From NCBI RefSeq assembly GCF_000307775.2, contig NZ_KK020678.1, forward strand, positions 269,105-319,187: a DNA stretch of 50,083 bases, written 5' to 3'. Both the position numbers and the translations under genes were made by a program. This document shows positions 48,672 to 50,083 of the stretch, piece by piece. The DNA comes from Stutzerimonas stutzeri KOS6 (GTDB lineage: Bacteria > Pseudomonadota > Gammaproteobacteria > Pseudomonadales > Pseudomonadaceae). How positions within the stretch are numbered: the stretch's first letter is position 1; each line of letters starts with the position of its first letter. The notes under the pieces were generated by a model, which saw only the letters and a program-made list of their open reading frames with translations, was not told the DNA's origin and did no database searches.

Positions 48672-50083
48672 ATGCTTGCCAAAATCATTGAATGGTCGGT
48701 GCGCAACGTCTTCCTTGTGTTGCTCGCCACGCTGATTATCATCGGCGCCGGCATCTACGCGGTAATGAAAACCCCACTGGACGCACTGCCGGACCTATCC
48801 GACGTGCAGGTGATTGTGTACACCGAATATCCTGGGCAGGCCCCGCAGGTGGTAGAGGATCAGGTCACCTATCCGCTTACCACGGCGCTGCTATCGGTGC
48901 CCAACTCCAAGGTGGTGCGAGGCTTCTCGTTTTTCGGTGCCTCCTTCGTCTATGTCATCTTCGAGGACGGTACCGACATCTATTGGGCCCGCTCGCGGGT
49001 GCTGGAGTACCTCAACTTCGCTTCGAAGAACCTGCCAGCGGGGGTGACACCCGCGTTAGGGCCAGATGCCACAGGTGTGGGCTGGGTCTACCAATACGCC
49101 TTGACCAGCACACGTCATACCCTTGCTGAGCTACGCACCCTGCAAGACTGGTTCGTGCGCTATCAGCTCACCAAGGCCGAAGGCATATCCGAGATTGCGA
49201 GCATCGGAGGCTTTGTCCAGCAGTACCAGGTCACCGTTGACCCGCAGAAGCTTCAGGCCTATGACATCCCGTTGAGCCGGATATCTGAAGTCATCCGTAC
49301 CAGCAATGCCGACGTCGGTGGCCGCATCGTAGAGATGAGCGAGACCGAGTACATGGTGCGCGGTCGTGGCTACCTGCGCGGTGCAGAGGACATCGAGAAA
49401 CTGGTGCTGAAAGCTTCACGCGGAATTCCGGTTCTGCTGCGTGATGTAGCTCGCGTCGAACTCGGCCCGGACGAGCGTCGCGGCGTCGTTGAGCTCGATG
49501 GAGAGGGTGAGGTGGTCGGCGGCATCGCCGTTGCCCGCTACGGTGAGAATGCTATGTCCGTGATCGACAATCTTGAGGCCAAAATAGAGGAGATCCGTCC
49601 CGGCCTGCCGGAAGGAGTGAATATCGAGACGGTGTACGACCGCTCGGATCTTATCCAGCGCGCTGTCGACAATCTCAAGTTCACGCTTCTTGAAGAGTCG
49701 ATCATCGTTGCGCTGGTGTGCGTTGTGTTTCTTCTGCACGTGCGCAGTGCGCTGGTGGCCATCCTCATGCTGCCGATTGGCATCCTAATGTCCTTCATCG
49801 CCATGCGCTGGCTAGGGCTCAACTCCAACATCATGAGTTTGGGCGGCATCGCGATCGCCATCGGTGCGATGGTGGACGCAGCTATTGTGATGATCGAGAA
49901 CGCCCACAAGCACCTGGAGCGAGCGCCGCCGGAGAAGCCGCGTGTACATATTATAATCGAGGCCTGTCGGGAGGTAGGCCCTGCGCTGTTCTTCTCGCTG
50001 CTGATCATCACAGTCTCCTTCCTACCGGTGTTCACGCTGGAGTCGCAGGAGGGGAGGATGTTCTCGCCGCTGGCGCTCACCAT
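48672..50083 (+). CDS. cusA: CusA/SilA-type RND metal efflux pump (5' part)
   Basis: First 470 residues of a heavy-metal RND transporter, cut by the window edge. Starts [20 protein letters not shown], with [57 protein letters not shown] and the TM4 motif [20 protein letters not shown] that defines HME-RND proteins. The GAMVDAAIV sequence matches monovalent-cation (Cu/Ag) pumps. It begins 2 bp after cusB. A complete protein would be about 1,050 residues. Confidence 0.94.
   Translation, partial: MLAKIIEWSVRNVFLVLLATLIIIGAGIYAVMKTPLDALPDLSDVQVIVYTEYPGQAPQVVEDQVTYPLTTALLSVPNSKVVRGFSFFGASFVYVIFEDGTDIYWARSRVLEYLNFASKNLPAGVTPALGPDATGVGWVYQYALTSTRHTLAELRTLQDWFVRYQLTKAEGISEIASIGGFVQQYQVTVDPQKLQAYDIPLSRISEVIRTSNADVGGRIVEMSETEYMVRGRGYLRGAEDIEKLVLKASRGIPVLLRDVARVELGPDERRGVVELDGEGEVVGGIAVARYGENAMSVIDNLEAKIEEIRPGLPEGVNIETVYDRSDLIQRAVDNLKFTLLEESIIVALVCVVFLLHVRSALVAILMLPIGILMSFIAMRWLGLNSNIMSLGGIAIAIGAMVDAAIVMIENAHKHLERAPPEKPRVHIIIEACREVGPALFFSLLIITVSFLPVFTLESQEGRMFSPLALT

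Overview
The window looks like a Pseudomonas (sensu lato) chromosome, probably from the stutzeri/mendocina/aeruginosa side of the group. This rests on recognisable Pseudomonas gene order (fadE, aruC...aruE, mlaA, PilZ, rssB-rssC-tal-dusA) and GC-rich codon use; it is a reading by eye, not a database result. The left third (1 to about 17.6 kb) is ordinary core genome: a FadE acyl-CoA dehydrogenase, an MscS-type channel, tRNA-Ser(GGA), a crotonase, a condensed arginine succinyltransferase locus (aruC, a small conserved gene, aruE), a YadG/YadH-type ABC exporter, queF, mlaA, a PilZ protein, the RssB/RssC partner-switch pair, transaldolase and dusA.

At about 17.6 kb the core stops inside the 5' end of dusA. 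A tyrosine recombinase faces away from dusA, which is the hallmark of a DusA-associated integrative element. It is followed by a PrtN-family regulator, a small coupled ORF, a metallophosphoesterase, a roughly 180-bp tandem imperfect repeat and a complete IS21-family insertion (20.7-23.3 kb). The far attachment site is not visible, so the element continues past the right edge.

From 23.3 kb to the end the island is a dense copper/silver resistance locus. It holds three PtrA-like small periplasmic proteins, a DUF2790 protein, a four-helix cysteine-rich copper-binding protein, the CopRS two-component system and a DUF2933 protein. It also holds a P1B ATPase with YHS and heavy-metal-binding N-terminal modules, a CopZ-like chaperone, a DUF411 protein and a DsbD-type reductase. 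The Met/His-rich CopA oxidase, a small Met/His-rich protein, CopB and a His-tailed cytochrome c follow, then a DUF305 protein and a CusCBA/SilCBA-type RND efflux system (cusA runs off the window).

Two parts stand out. First, at least eight copies of a 16-bp site of the form TTACA-n4-TGTAA lie upstream of these genes. In three cases (two ptrA-like genes and the DUF2790 gene) the last base of the site is exactly 71 bases before the first base of the start codon. This outlines a CopR regulon and points to a 27-codon ORF ending directly on a strong terminator. Second, 40.75-45.2 kb on the minus strand carries a GC-rich, overlapping gene set: a Met-rich periplasmic protein, a 700-aa protein fusing a His/Met-rich periplasmic part through one membrane helix to a FAD/NAD/2Fe-2S reductase, a membrane cytochrome b, a seven-CXXCH cytochrome c (frameshifted here) and a DUF1622 protein. 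It reads as a transmembrane electron pathway from NAD(P)H to the periplasm embedded in a copper island, and is the best candidate for an undescribed system.
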